Assembly: GCA_002441865.1 (NCBI GenBank)
Contig: DJNY01000058.1
Location: 3,982 to 29,527 of the forward strand
DNA: 25,546 bases
DNA from: Lachnospiraceae bacterium UBA6452
GTDB taxonomy: Bacteria; Bacillota; Clostridia; Lachnospirales; Lachnospiraceae
Reading direction: 5' to 3'
Part shown: one piece after another, positions 6,340-15,304 of the stretch
How the letters are laid out: each line of letters opens with the position of its first letter
How positions within the stretch are numbered: the stretch's first letter is position 1
The notes under the pieces: generated by a model
What the model was told of the DNA's origin: nothing
Seen by the model: the letters and a program-made list of their open reading frames with translations, nothing else
Databases searched by the model: none
Translations under genes and position numbers: made by a program

Positions 6340-7599
6340 ATGCCCGAAAATAATGAAAGACCTATGCAGGATATGGTAGACAGAGGCAATCTGTCCCTGC
6401 AGGTAACAAGTACGATCGGACTTTTGCCGGTTGAAAATGCAAGGATCAGCATTTCTTATACAGGAGATGATAATGTGGTGGAGGAGATTACTACGGACAA
6501 CAGCGGACGGACAGAGACAGTTTCGCTGCCTGCACCGCCGCTGGAATGGAGTCTGGATGCAGAGCAGACAAACCGCCCCTATGCGGAACTGAATCTGCAG
6601 ATCACAGCGCCAGGTTATCAGCCGGTAACAATAGAAGGCAGTGAACTCCTGGCAGATGCAACCGCACTGCAGCAGGTCAGAATGGAACCGGCGGAAGAGA
6701 TGCAGCAGACGGAAGATATCGTGATCCCGGATCATACATTGTACGGAGAATATCCGCCAAAGATCCCGGAGGAAGAAATCAAACCGATGGCAGAAACAGG
6801 GGAGATCGTATTATCCAGGGTTGTGATCCCGGAATATGTTGTGGTGCATGACGGACCACCGACGGACAGCCGCGCAACAAACTATTATGTGAAGTATAAG
6901 GATTACATTAAAAATGTAGTATCATCCGAGATTTATGCAACATGGCCTGAGACGACGATCTATGCCAATACGCTTTGCATCCTGTCTTTTACATTAAACA
7001 GGGTTTTTACGGAGTGGTACAGGAACAAAGGCTATGATTTTACGATCACAAGCTCTACCGCATTTGATCAGAAATGGATCTATGGCAGGAATATTTACGA
7101 AAACGTTGACAGGATCGTGGACTCTATTTTTGCAAATTACTTATCCAGACCGGGCGTGAAACAGCCGATCTTTACATCCTATTGTGACGGAAAACGCACA
7201 ACCTGTAACGGACTGAAACAATGGGGCAGTAAATACCTGGGGGATGAAGGCTATTCTGCCATTGAGATCATCCGGTATTATTACGGAGAAGATATGTACA
7301 TCAATACATCCGAAACAATCGCCGGAGTTCCGTATTCCTGGCCGGGCTATGATCTGACGATCGGATCTTCCGGGGATAAGGTAAGACAGCTGCAGCAGCA
7401 GTTGAACCGGATCGCCCAGAATTATCCGGCAATTCCAAAGATCGATGCAGATGGCATCTATGGGCAGAAAACAGCGGAGGCAGTCCGAACCTTCCAGAAT
7501 ATTTTCAATCTGCCAAAGACCGGTGTGACAGATTATGCAACCTGGTATGAAATATCAAATATCTATGTGGGCGTGACGAGGATCGCAGAGCCGACCTGA
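6340..7599 (+). CDS. Peptidoglycan-binding protein with SpoIID-like middle region
   Basis: 419 residues. Residues about 15-115 are beta-rich and resemble a carboxypeptidase-regulatory-like sandwich (PVENARISISYTG, APGYQPVTIEG). Residues about 185-315 resemble the SpoIID/LytB fold: YIKNVVSSEIYATWP recalls its conserved VxSE..ASWP stretch, with Glu197 in the place of the catalytic Glu. Residues about 338-408 form a PG_binding_1 domain (IGSSGDKVRQLQQQLN, DGIYGQKTAEAVRTFQ). No signal peptide or membrane helix is visible, which is odd for a wall protein; a forespore or mother-cell role, lysis release or non-classical export are possible. An in-frame stop at 6310 leaves ATG 6340 or a downstream ATG (6364) as start. 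The SpoIID resemblance is my own reading and of medium strength. Confidence 0.75.
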   Translation: MPENNERPMQDMVDRGNLSLQVTSTIGLLPVENARISISYTGDDNVVEEITTDNSGRTETVSLPAPPLEWSLDAEQTNRPYAELNLQITAPGYQPVTIEGSELLADATALQQVRMEPAEEMQQTEDIVIPDHTLYGEYPPKIPEEEIKPMAETGEIVLSRVVIPEYVVVHDGPPTDSRATNYYVKYKDYIKNVVSSEIYATWPETTIYANTLCILSFTLNRVFTEWYRNKGYDFTITSSTAFDQKWIYGRNIYENVDRIVDSIFANYLSRPGVKQPIFTSYCDGKRTTCNGLKQWGSKYLGDEGYSAIEIIRYYYGEDMYINTSETIAGVPYSWPGYDLTIGSSGDKVRQLQQQLNRIAQNYPAIPKIDADGIYGQKTAEAVRTFQNIFNLPKTGVTDYATWYEISNIYVGVTRIAEPT

Positions 7600-7647
7600 G
7601 AGACACAGAGAAGGGAGATACTCTGATCGGCGGTCGTCATAACAAAA

Positions 7648-7680
7648 AGAGGGCACTGTATGCTGTGCCCTCTGTCTTTT
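7648..7680 (+). terminator. Terminator after the peptidoglycan-binding gene
   Basis: AGAGGGCAC (7648-7656), loop of 8, GTGCCCTCT (7665-7673), then gtctttt. It closes the preceding gene and lies just before the next promoter. Confidence 0.85.
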
Positions 7681-7692
7681 GCATGGGATCTG

Positions 7693-7701
7693 TGATATAA
7701 T
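7693..7701 (+). promoter_or_regulatory. Extended -10 promoter of the DUF5717-like operon
   Basis: TGA-TATAAT at 7693-7701 is an extended -10 (TGn before TATAAT). No good -35 is seen at the proper distance (tgtctt), as is common for extended -10 promoters. The start codon is 34 bases downstream. Confidence 0.65.
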
Positions 7702-7734
7702 CAACATAAAACAAAAGAGAAAGGAAGGACTTCT

Positions 7735-10700
7735 GTGAACCGAATTGAAAAATATCTGAATCTGGAAGAAACAGGGTTTGCCCGGGAAGATGATCTTTTG
7801 CTTCTTACGCCAAACAGGCTGACGATCACGGCAGGGGAAAATGAAAAGCAGGAAGGTCATGTGCAGATCAGTTCCCGGAAGGGAAAGGAAATTTCCTGTG
7901 TTTTTTATTCCAGCCATTACAGAGTCCAGTGCCTTGACCAGGGCTTTGTTGGCAAAGAGGGAAAGTTACCGTATAGCATCGATACAACAGGGCTGAATGC
8001 AGGTGATGAGATCAGGGGTGAATTCAGCATCCTTTCAAATTTCGGAGAATACAGGGTACCGTATCAGATCATGGTAAAACCCGTTATGATGACGGATGAG
8101 CTGGGAGAAATGCGGAACCTGTTTCATTTTGCCAATCTTGCCAGGGTTGATTTCGCACAGGCAGTCCGCCTTTTTTATACAGAAGAGTTCAGGCGCCTTT
8201 TTGTGGGACATGACAGACAGTATTACAACTTATACAGAGGCTTGTCCGTTTATCCGGGAAATGCCCATAATGTAGATGAATTTCTGATCGGTATCCATAA
8301 AAAAAGTGCCGTTTTTTACGAGGTGGATGAAGACAATCTGTTGTTTGGCAGAAATGCACAGGGAGAGGAACAGATCAAACTGCACCGGAAGGGCTGGGGA
8401 TACACGGATGTTACCGTGACAGCCAAAGGTAACTTTATCCGGCCGGAAAAGGAACATTTATCGGAAGAAGATTTTGAAAAGGATATCTGTACTTTCTCTT
8501 TTACCCTTTTACCGGAATATTTTATCGAAGGTGATAATTACGGCAGTATCACATTTACAAGTGACAGTGGCAGCGTAACGGTACATATCATGATCCCAAA
8601 GCAGAAGCAGCAGGAGAATGAGAAACAGACTGCGGACAGACAGCGCAGGCAGCTGCTTGCCCGGCTTATGCGCCTGTATCTGGCATATCAGATGCAGCCG
8701 CAAAACAGAAAAGATATTCTGAAAGAAGCAGAGAAACTGGCAGAAAAAATGAACAGCGGTTATGGCAGAAGCCTCGAAAACCGCCTGTATCAGGTGCTGA
8801 TCCTGTGGCTGCAGCAAAGAGAAAATGAGGCAAAATGGGTGCTGAATCATGTGGCGCAAAGTTATCTGCGCGGTGAGATCGATGCAGTGCTTTATACGGC
8901 ATATTTATATCTGCGCGGTCAGATCTGTCAGGAGGAAGAAACTGCGGAAGAAGCCAGACAGGAGATTTTGATGCTGCTTACCGAAAGACCGGAGGCTTAT
9001 CTGCCTGCCTGTCTGTATGGCAGGATCGAACCGGATGCGGAGAGCAGGGAACTGTTTTCTGTACTGGAAACACATTTTTACAGTGGTGCAGACAGTCCGG
9101 TACTTTTGCAGACGGCTCTTTCCTTATTGGAGAAAAGTCCTTCCTGTCTGATGAAGCTGGGATCTTTTGAAATCCATATCCTCTGGTTTGCGGTTAAAAA
9201 CGGTGCTTACACGGAGTCACTTGCAGAGCGGACTGCATATCTGGCAATGCGCAGAAAAGAAATGGACAGACCGCTGTACTGTCTGCTGGCGAAAAGCTAC
9301 CGGCTGTATGAGCGGGAAGATACACTGAAGGCAATGTGTACCCTGCTGATCCGCAGCGGTAAAACAAAAGGATATGGTGTGTGGTATGCATATGCCCTGG
9401 AACGGGATCTCCGCATCACTTCTTTATATGAGTATTATATGATGGCAACAGAGCCGGATCAGCTGCCACCCAAAAACGTTCTTTTATATTTTGCGTTTCA
9501 GTGTGATCTGCGGGAAGAACGAAAGGCAGCGCTTTTTGCCCTGATCTTAAAAAATCAGAAGCAGCTTCAGGATCTGATGCCGCATTATGAGCCGCAGATT
9601 GAAAACTTTGCGTGGGAACAGCTGGAAAAAGGAAATATCAGTGAGCCATTAGCAACTATTTACCGGTATGTATTTCAGGACCCGCAAAAACTGCAGGCTG
9701 CGAAGAAAGCACTTCTGCAGGTTGCATTTACCCATCAGATCAGTACAGAGGCAGAGCATGTCTGTCGTGTGATCCGTGTACAGGATAAGTTGAAACAGGA
9801 AACACAGATACCGTTTGTAAAGGGAGTTGCTTATGTGCCCTGTTATACAGATGCCTATGAGATCTTTTTAGAGGATGAAAGCGGTAACCGTTATCATGAC
9901 AGTAGTCTGTATGAAGATAAAAAACTGATGAATGCGGAACGCATATTTATGCGTCAGGAGGCAGAAGTGTCCGCCGCACCGCTGATGTTATATGCGGAGT
10001 CACTTGAGGCCGGTGACAGGCATGATGAGAAACAGACTGCCATGATCTACAGCCGTCTGATCGCATCGGATGAGATTGAAACGGCATATCGGAAACAGCT
10101 TGCGGAAAAACTGATGGAGATTTATTACAGACAGGATGAGCAGGAAAAACTGGAAGAACTTTTGCAAAGCTGTGATCTGACAACTGCCAGCCAGCAGCAA
10201 CGGGCGCAGATCCTGCAATATATGCTGTATTGTGAAATGGATGAACAGGTAGAAAAGGCACTCTTTACCTACGGTTTTGAAGGCGTGGCACCAAAGCTGC
10301 TTGCAAAATTTATCACAAGACATCTGCAGAAGGATGACAGTTATGATGCAGGCTGGCTGGCATTGGCACTTTATACTTTCCGGAAAGGAAAATATACGCA
10401 GGAGATGCTGGCTTATATCTGCCATTATTATGAAGGCAGCAGCAGACAGATGCAGGAGATCATGCAGGCTGCGCTGCGGTTTGATACGGATGTGCTGCAG
10501 CTTTCCGAACGGATCCTGCTGGCAGCGATCTTTACACAGGGAATCGGCGGCGGACAAAAGGAAGCATATGCTTACTACGTGAAATACCGAAGAAACAGTG
10601 CACTTGCCCATCAGTATACGGATTATATGGTATATCAGTATTTTGTAAAACAGCATCCGGCGCAGGCAGAAGTATTTGCCGTGCTGGAGCAGTATCTGGC

Positions 10701-11262
10701 AGAAGAGCAGGGCAGCCTGCTTTCTAAGACCGCTTATCTGCAGTATATGGCAAAGGAACGGAACACATACACGAAAAGACAGGAAGAACTGATCCGCAAT
10801 CTGGTGGGACAGGTTATGGATCAAAAGGGATATTTACCGTTTTTCCGCAGCTTTACGGGGTTTATCCCACAGCTTCATCTGTATGCAGATCTGGTATGTC
10901 TGGAATACAGAACGGTACCGGGCGCAAAAGTACGTCTGCATTATCTTGGAGATGGCGGCTCAGACCAGTATGAGATCCGGATGCTTTCGGAAGTGTGCGA
11001 AGGATATTATGTGAAACGGTTTGTTCTGTTTTTCGGAGAAAAGCTGCAGTATTATGTGACGGAGGAAAAAGACGGCACGTGGCAGCTGACGGAGAGTGGA
11101 TGTCTGGAAAATAATGAAGCGGCACCGGAGACGGGAGAGAGCAGGTATGAGCTGCTAAACGATCTGTTTCTGAGTGCATCCATGGGCGATGAACGGACAA
11201 AGAGAGATTTTGAGCGTGAGTATATCAGACAGGATCTTGTAGCAGGGCAGCTATTCGGATAG
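7735..11262 (+). CDS. Large DUF5717-like protein of unknown function
   Basis: 1175 residues, starting with GTG after AAAGGAAGGA. I recognise it as similar to the Lachnospiraceae DUF5717 family, from memory only. Residues about 35-110 and 205-290 are beta-rich (SSRKGKEISCVFYSS, NFGEYRVPYQIMV) and resemble an immunoglobulin-like sandwich. About 300-690 is helical with paired-helix repeats like a TPR solenoid. A beta segment at about 693-735 (YVPCYTDAYEIFLED) interrupts it, helical repeats resume to about 1050, and a final beta module at about 1062-1110 ends in KRFVLFFGEKLQYYVTEE. There is no signal peptide or membrane helix, so it is probably a large cytoplasmic scaffold. The Hsp70-like gene follows 16 bases later. 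Partners or substrates cannot be named. Confidence 0.8.
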   Translation: MNRIEKYLNLEETGFAREDDLLLLTPNRLTITAGENEKQEGHVQISSRKGKEISCVFYSSHYRVQCLDQGFVGKEGKLPYSIDTTGLNAGDEIRGEFSILSNFGEYRVPYQIMVKPVMMTDELGEMRNLFHFANLARVDFAQAVRLFYTEEFRRLFVGHDRQYYNLYRGLSVYPGNAHNVDEFLIGIHKKSAVFYEVDEDNLLFGRNAQGEEQIKLHRKGWGYTDVTVTAKGNFIRPEKEHLSEEDFEKDICTFSFTLLPEYFIEGDNYGSITFTSDSGSVTVHIMIPKQKQQENEKQTADRQRRQLLARLMRLYLAYQMQPQNRKDILKEAEKLAEKMNSGYGRSLENRLYQVLILWLQQRENEAKWVLNHVAQSYLRGEIDAVLYTAYLYLRGQICQEEETAEEARQEILMLLTERPEAYLPACLYGRIEPDAESRELFSVLETHFYSGADSPVLLQTALSLLEKSPSCLMKLGSFEIHILWFAVKNGAYTESLAERTAYLAMRRKEMDRPLYCLLAKSYRLYEREDTLKAMCTLLIRSGKTKGYGVWYAYALERDLRITSLYEYYMMATEPDQLPPKNVLLYFAFQCDLREERKAALFALILKNQKQLQDLMPHYEPQIENFAWEQLEKGNISEPLATIYRYVFQDPQKLQAAKKALLQVAFTHQISTEAEHVCRVIRVQDKLKQETQIPFVKGVAYVPCYTDAYEIFLEDESGNRYHDSSLYEDKKLMNAERIFMRQEAEVSAAPLMLYAESLEAGDRHDEKQTAMIYSRLIASDEIETAYRKQLAEKLMEIYYRQDEQEKLEELLQSCDLTTASQQQRAQILQYMLYCEMDEQVEKALFTYGFEGVAPKLLAKFITRHLQKDDSYDAGWLALALYTFRKGKYTQEMLAYICHYYEGSSRQMQEIMQAALRFDTDVLQLSERILLAAIFTQGIGGGQKEAYAYYVKYRRNSALAHQYTDYMVYQYFVKQHPAQAEVFAVLEQYLAEEQGSLLSKTAYLQYMAKERNTYTKRQEELIRNLVGQVMDQKGYLPFFRSFTGFIPQLHLYADLVCLEYRTVPGAKVRLHYLGDGGSDQYEIRMLSEVCEGYYVKRFVLFFGEKLQYYVTEEKDGTWQLTESGCLENNEAAPETGESRYELLNDLFLSASMGDERTKRDFEREYIRQDLVAGQLFG

Positions 11263-11278
11263 AAAGAGAAGGAACAAA

Positions 11279-13336
11279 ATGGAACTTGTAATAGGCTGTG
11301 ATATCAATGAATATTATATGCAGTTTTCCTATGCAGAGGCGGGAAAAGAACCGGTCATGCCTGATTTTCCCGGTGTCACACAGGTTGAAACAGCGCTTTG
11401 CAGACGGGAAGGCGTGAACCAGTGGTACGAAGGAAAGGAAGCTGTAAAACGTGCACTGGCAGGAGAAGGCGCACTGGCAGAGCATCTGTTTTCCATGCTG
11501 CTTCATACGGATACGATCAGGCTTTCCGACACGGAATATCAGCTGACGGACCTTTGCAGGCTGTTTTTGGAACGTGCCTATACGGCGTTTGTCAGAAAAG
11601 CCGGGGAAGAGCTGGGGGAAGAGATAACAGTCCGGGCGCTTGTGCTGACCGGACGGATCGATCCGGGAGCACATTATGGGAAGCTGCAGGAGATCGTAAA
11701 AAATCTGCCGGTAGAGGATATTTCATTCCAGAGCCATGAGGAAAGCATCTTCTCTTATCTGGTGCATCAGCCGCGGCGGCTTATGGGATACGAGACACAG
11801 GTTCTGGATCTGACTTCGGAGCGGCTTGTGACATACCGTGTGGAAATGAATCATAAAACAAGGCCGGTTGTTGTAAGCATAGAGACGACGGAAACAGATC
11901 TTTATAAAAAGAAACATTATGCGTCCATCATGGAACATGACAGAGAACTTGCAAAACTGGATCAGGAACTGGCGGAATATATGCAAAACTATACGGCAGG
12001 CAGGATCGTAACAAGCCTGTATCTGATCGGCGACGGATTCCATGGAGACTGGTATCAGGAAACGCTGAAGGTGATCTGCAGAAACCGTAAGGTGTTTGCA
12101 GGAGACAATCTGTTTGGAAAAGGTGCCTGCTTTGCGGCGGCGGAACGGATCTGGAAGGGAGAAGCTTCGGAAGACTTCCTGTATCTGGGAAAGGATATGC
12201 TGCAGTATAATGTGGGGATCAGGCTGCATGACAAAACGGGAGAGATCTACTGTCCGCTTCTGGATGCAGGAACAAACTGGTATGAAGCAGCAGGCAGTCT
12301 TGCATTTTATATAGAAGATACAGATGAGATCCGGTTGCAGGTTGTACCGATCCGGGGCGGTAAAAAAGAGATCGTGATCGGGCTGGAGGGACTCAGAAGA
12401 CCGTATCGCAGCTGCCTGCTGGAAATTGCTTTTTCCATGCAGGATAAAGAAATACTGGAACTAACGGTACTGGATCACGGATTTGGCAGCTTTTTTGCAC
12501 CTGTCAGGGAGCCGTTTACAAAGAAAATCTGTCTTGCGGAACTTTCCGATGAAGGTGAGCAGGAAAATGCCTGCTATGTCTGTATAGGACAGAGATTGCA
12601 AAAGCCATATCATGTCGCCGTGCATACGGATATTTTTTCTCTGGAAGAGTTGTGTTATTATATTACGGAACATGCAGATATGCTGGATCAGGGCTTTATG
12701 CGGGAAGATCTGGCAGATGCAGTGGAACAGATGGAACTTTTTGATCTGGCGGGAAGTTTAAGACAGCTGTTGCATTTTCAGGGAAGCCTGCATACATTCT
12801 GCCGGATGATACTGGAAGAAGCAGCTTATGTCTCTGCTGATAAAATGGCAGAGCTGATGGAAACACTGACACAAAATGAAGCACTGACGCCTCTTGGGCG
12901 GAAGCAGAAGCAGGCGGACGGTCTGTTTTCACAAAAAGCGTATATGCAGGCGATCGCATTGTACCGGGAACTTTTGCGGGAAGAGACGGAGCAGGCAAAC
13001 AAAGCGGTGCTCCTGGAACAGACCGGAAAATGCATGGCGCAGCTTTTTGAATACAGGCTTGCGGAAGAGCAGTTTATGGAGAGCTACAGGCTTGGCAGAA
13101 AAGAAGCACTTCATCTGTACCTGCTCTGCAGAAGGATGCAGATGACAAAGGAAGAATTTGTCCGTTTTATCACGGAGCATGAAACATATTATGAAAGTGC
13201 GCTGACGGTAGAACAGGAATATGAAAAAGCGTTGCAGACTGCAGAGGATAAAATAAAGCAGATGGAAGAGATGCCTGCTATGGACAGCCTCCGGGAAGCA
13301 TATCGGATCATGATGGAACAGCCGGAATCTGTATAA
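11279..13336 (+). CDS. Degenerate Hsp70/actin-fold protein, possibly DUF5716 family
   Basis: 685 residues. The first half follows the Hsp70/actin ATPase order: phosphate-1-like strand VIGCDINEYYMQFSY (Asp8), phosphate-2-like VLDLTSERLVTYRVE (Asp177) and adenosine-like LYLIGDGFHGDWYQ (about 247-260) followed by GKGACFAA. The glycine-rich DxGT and DxGGGT signatures are missing, so ATP turnover is doubtful. The middle (about 340-450) is beta-rich, like a substrate domain. The end holds TPR-like helices (about 538-605) and a coiled coil (about 640-680). GAGAAGGA precedes ATG 11279. The family name is from memory. Context suggests it works with the large protein before it and the membrane protein after it. 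Confidence 0.75.
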   Translation: MELVIGCDINEYYMQFSYAEAGKEPVMPDFPGVTQVETALCRREGVNQWYEGKEAVKRALAGEGALAEHLFSMLLHTDTIRLSDTEYQLTDLCRLFLERAYTAFVRKAGEELGEEITVRALVLTGRIDPGAHYGKLQEIVKNLPVEDISFQSHEESIFSYLVHQPRRLMGYETQVLDLTSERLVTYRVEMNHKTRPVVVSIETTETDLYKKKHYASIMEHDRELAKLDQELAEYMQNYTAGRIVTSLYLIGDGFHGDWYQETLKVICRNRKVFAGDNLFGKGACFAAAERIWKGEASEDFLYLGKDMLQYNVGIRLHDKTGEIYCPLLDAGTNWYEAAGSLAFYIEDTDEIRLQVVPIRGGKKEIVIGLEGLRRPYRSCLLEIAFSMQDKEILELTVLDHGFGSFFAPVREPFTKKICLAELSDEGEQENACYVCIGQRLQKPYHVAVHTDIFSLEELCYYITEHADMLDQGFMREDLADAVEQMELFDLAGSLRQLLHFQGSLHTFCRMILEEAAYVSADKMAELMETLTQNEALTPLGRKQKQADGLFSQKAYMQAIALYRELLREETEQANKAVLLEQTGKCMAQLFEYRLAEEQFMESYRLGRKEALHLYLLCRRMQMTKEEFVRFITEHETYYESALTVEQEYEKALQTAEDKIKQMEEMPAMDSLREAYRIMMEQPESV

Positions 13337-13347
13337 GGGAGTAAACA

Positions 13348-14532
13348 ATGAAGTTTTGGGACAGATTGTTCAGACGAAGAAAAAGAAAAAAAGAAGAACT
13401 GACAGACGAAGCGGATGAAGCGATATATGGGCTTACGGAAAGCGAAGTGGATCTGGAGGATGAACAGCAGCGGACCGGCTATGTGGAAAGTCTGCTGACG
13501 CAGATCGCAGATGCGCAGAAGCAGATCGGTGAGTGTGAATCCGAATATGCCATGGTCGATCTGTACCTGAAGGATATGGAACTGATCGATTATATCTCGG
13601 GTGAAGACAGGGAAAAACTGGAAGACTGTGCAAAGGCAGTCCATCTGCTGGAAGAGGACAAGAGCCGGTATGAGAAAAAGAAAAGGCATATGTCCGATGC
13701 AGATTACGCGAAAATGGAACGCCTTTCCGAGGATGCACATGACAGTCTTGCGCGTCTGCAGGAAGCGGAACAGTATCAGGAAGCGATCCGTAACGATCTG
13801 AGCAGACTGGAAAACGAAAAACAGGCGTGCCTGTTCAGAAGGCAGGAAGCAAAGACCGCAATGGAAAATCTGCGTGGCATGGCGATCATTACGACGGTGG
13901 CAGTTTTTTTCTGTATTGTGATCCTGCTGATCATGCAGTTTGCCTTTGAGATGCAGACACAGATGGGCTACATCCTGACGGCAGCGGTCTGTGCGATCGC
14001 ACTGGTGGCAATGTATATGAAATATATGGATGCAGCACAGGAAGACAGACTGTCTTCAGGCAGTCTGAACCGGGTGATCCTGCTGCAGAACCGTGTGAAG
14101 ATCCGCTATGTCAATAATACCAATCTGCTGGACTATTATTATCTGAAATTCGGCATTTCCTCCGGAGATGAGCTGAAAAATCTGCTGGAGGCTTATCAGG
14201 CAGAACAGGTGGAGAGAAAAAAACTGGAGCAGACGATGCAGGAGCTCTCTTTCGGGCAGGAAGATCTGATCCGGATCCTGAAAAAATACCGCCTGCATGA
14301 TCCGATGATCTGGCTGCACCAGACCGGTGCGATCCTGGATCCAAAAGAAATGGTTGAAGTAAGACATGCCATGATCCTGCGCAGACAGCAGCTCAGAAAG
14401 CAGATGGAGTACAATACGGAGAATGCGGAAAAGGCACAGGAACAGATCAAAAAGCTGGTAACGGAGTATCCGGAATATGCAGCCGAGATTCTGAAAAAGG
14501 TTTCTGTTTACGAAGAAAAAACAGAAAGGTAG
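13348..14532 (+). CDS. Membrane coiled-coil protein of unknown function
   Basis: 394 residues. A very basic start (FRRRKRKKEE) is followed by a long charged helical region, about 40-175, with coiled-coil heptads, then two membrane helices (about 178-200 and 206-225) joined by a very short loop, then a second coiled coil to the end. Both coiled-coil arms should lie on the same side, the cytoplasm, given the short hairpin loop and basic flank. AAGGGAG lies before the ATG, 11 bases after the Hsp70-like gene. It would make a good membrane anchor for the two preceding soluble proteins. I do not recognise a named family. Confidence 0.8.
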   Translation: MKFWDRLFRRRKRKKEELTDEADEAIYGLTESEVDLEDEQQRTGYVESLLTQIADAQKQIGECESEYAMVDLYLKDMELIDYISGEDREKLEDCAKAVHLLEEDKSRYEKKKRHMSDADYAKMERLSEDAHDSLARLQEAEQYQEAIRNDLSRLENEKQACLFRRQEAKTAMENLRGMAIITTVAVFFCIVILLIMQFAFEMQTQMGYILTAAVCAIALVAMYMKYMDAAQEDRLSSGSLNRVILLQNRVKIRYVNNTNLLDYYYLKFGISSGDELKNLLEAYQAEQVERKKLEQTMQELSFGQEDLIRILKKYRLHDPMIWLHQTGAILDPKEMVEVRHAMILRRQQLRKQMEYNTENAEKAQEQIKKLVTEYPEYAAEILKKVSVYEEKTER

Positions 14533-14542
14533 GAAAAGCGGA

Positions 14543-14597
14543 TTGACAGAGTATGGCAGGAATGATACCATTACACCGTGTTCAATTTACTATGGTA
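14543..14597 (+). promoter_or_regulatory. Promoter of the amino acid ABC operon with inverted repeat
   Basis: TTGACA (14543-14548) and TACCAT (14566-14571) are 17 bases apart. TACCAT is repeated inverted as ATGGTA at 14592-14597, and GGTA-aagtgc-TACC overlaps this (14594-14607). These could form an operator or an RNA hairpin around the transcription start. No terminator is seen between the preceding gene and this promoter, so some read-through is possible. Confidence 0.55.
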
Positions 14598-14644
14598 AAG
14601 TGCTACCACGATAAAATATGAAGGTTTTACATAAGGAGAGTTTT

Positions 14645-15295
14645 ATGAGTTTTGGAACAATGCTTGGGCAATTAGGTGCGGGAATGCTTGTAACAGGGGA
14701 GATTTTCTTCCTGACACTGTTATTTTCGCTTCCGCTCGGACTGATCATTTCTTTTGGGCGTATGTCTAAAAACGGTCTGCTCCGGACGATCACAAAGATC
14801 TATATTTCCATCATGCGCGGAACGCCGCTCATGCTGCAGCTTATTGTGGTCTATTTCGCCCCGTATTATATATTCCGTATCCGTATCTCATCAGGATATC
14901 GTATGATCGCAGTTATCATCGGATTTGTATTAAATTATGCGGCTTATTTTGCAGAGATCTACCGTTCCGGTATCCAGTCCATTCCGGTAGGACAGTATGA
15001 GGCAGCCAAGATCCTCGGCTACAGCAAGGGACAGACCTTTTTTAAGATCATTCTGCCGCAGGTCATCAAACGGATCCTGCCGGCTGTGACAAATGAGGTC
15101 ATTACACTGGTCAAGGATACTTCTCTGGCATTCGTGCTTGCCGTGACGGAAATGTTCACACTGGCAAAGCAGGTGGCAGCAGCACAGACAACGATCGTAC
15201 CGCTGATGGCAGCAGGTGCATTTTATTATATCTTTAACCTGCTTGTTGCGTTTGTCATGGAAACACTGGAAAAGAAAATGGCTTATTACAGATAG
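14645..15295 (+). CDS. Polar amino acid ABC transporter permease
   Basis: 216 residues in the HisM/GlnP family, part of an importer for amino acids. The family motif MRGTPLMLQL is at 57-66 and the EAA loop that contacts the ATPase (YEAAKILGYSKGQ...LPQ) at 118-139. About five membrane helices. An ATG exists at 14618, but AAGGAG (14632-14637) is correctly spaced from the ATG at 14645, so I choose that one. The ATPase gene follows after 9 bases. No substrate-binding protein is encoded here, so it must be supplied from elsewhere; glutamine, cystine or basic amino acids are all possible. Confidence 0.9.
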   Translation: MSFGTMLGQLGAGMLVTGEIFFLTLLFSLPLGLIISFGRMSKNGLLRTITKIYISIMRGTPLMLQLIVVYFAPYYIFRIRISSGYRMIAVIIGFVLNYAAYFAEIYRSGIQSIPVGQYEAAKILGYSKGQTFFKIILPQVIKRILPAVTNEVITLVKDTSLAFVLAVTEMFTLAKQVAAAQTTIVPLMAAGAFYYIFNLLVAFVMETLEKKMAYYR

Positions 15296-15304
15296 GAGAA
15301 AGAT

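Noticed and set aside
10000..10824. Long minus-strand reading frame inside the DUF5717-like gene
   Set aside because: It is antisense to a well-supported gene with a normal start and consistent coding pattern, rich in Cys/His/Leu as expected of a shadow frame, and lacks a ribosome site. The same holds for the minus-strand frames at 5919-6452, 11225-12229 and 13189-13740.
14618..14644. Earlier start codon for the ABC permease
   Set aside because: No ribosome site precedes 14618, while AAGGAG is well placed for the ATG at 14645, which also gives the usual N-terminus.
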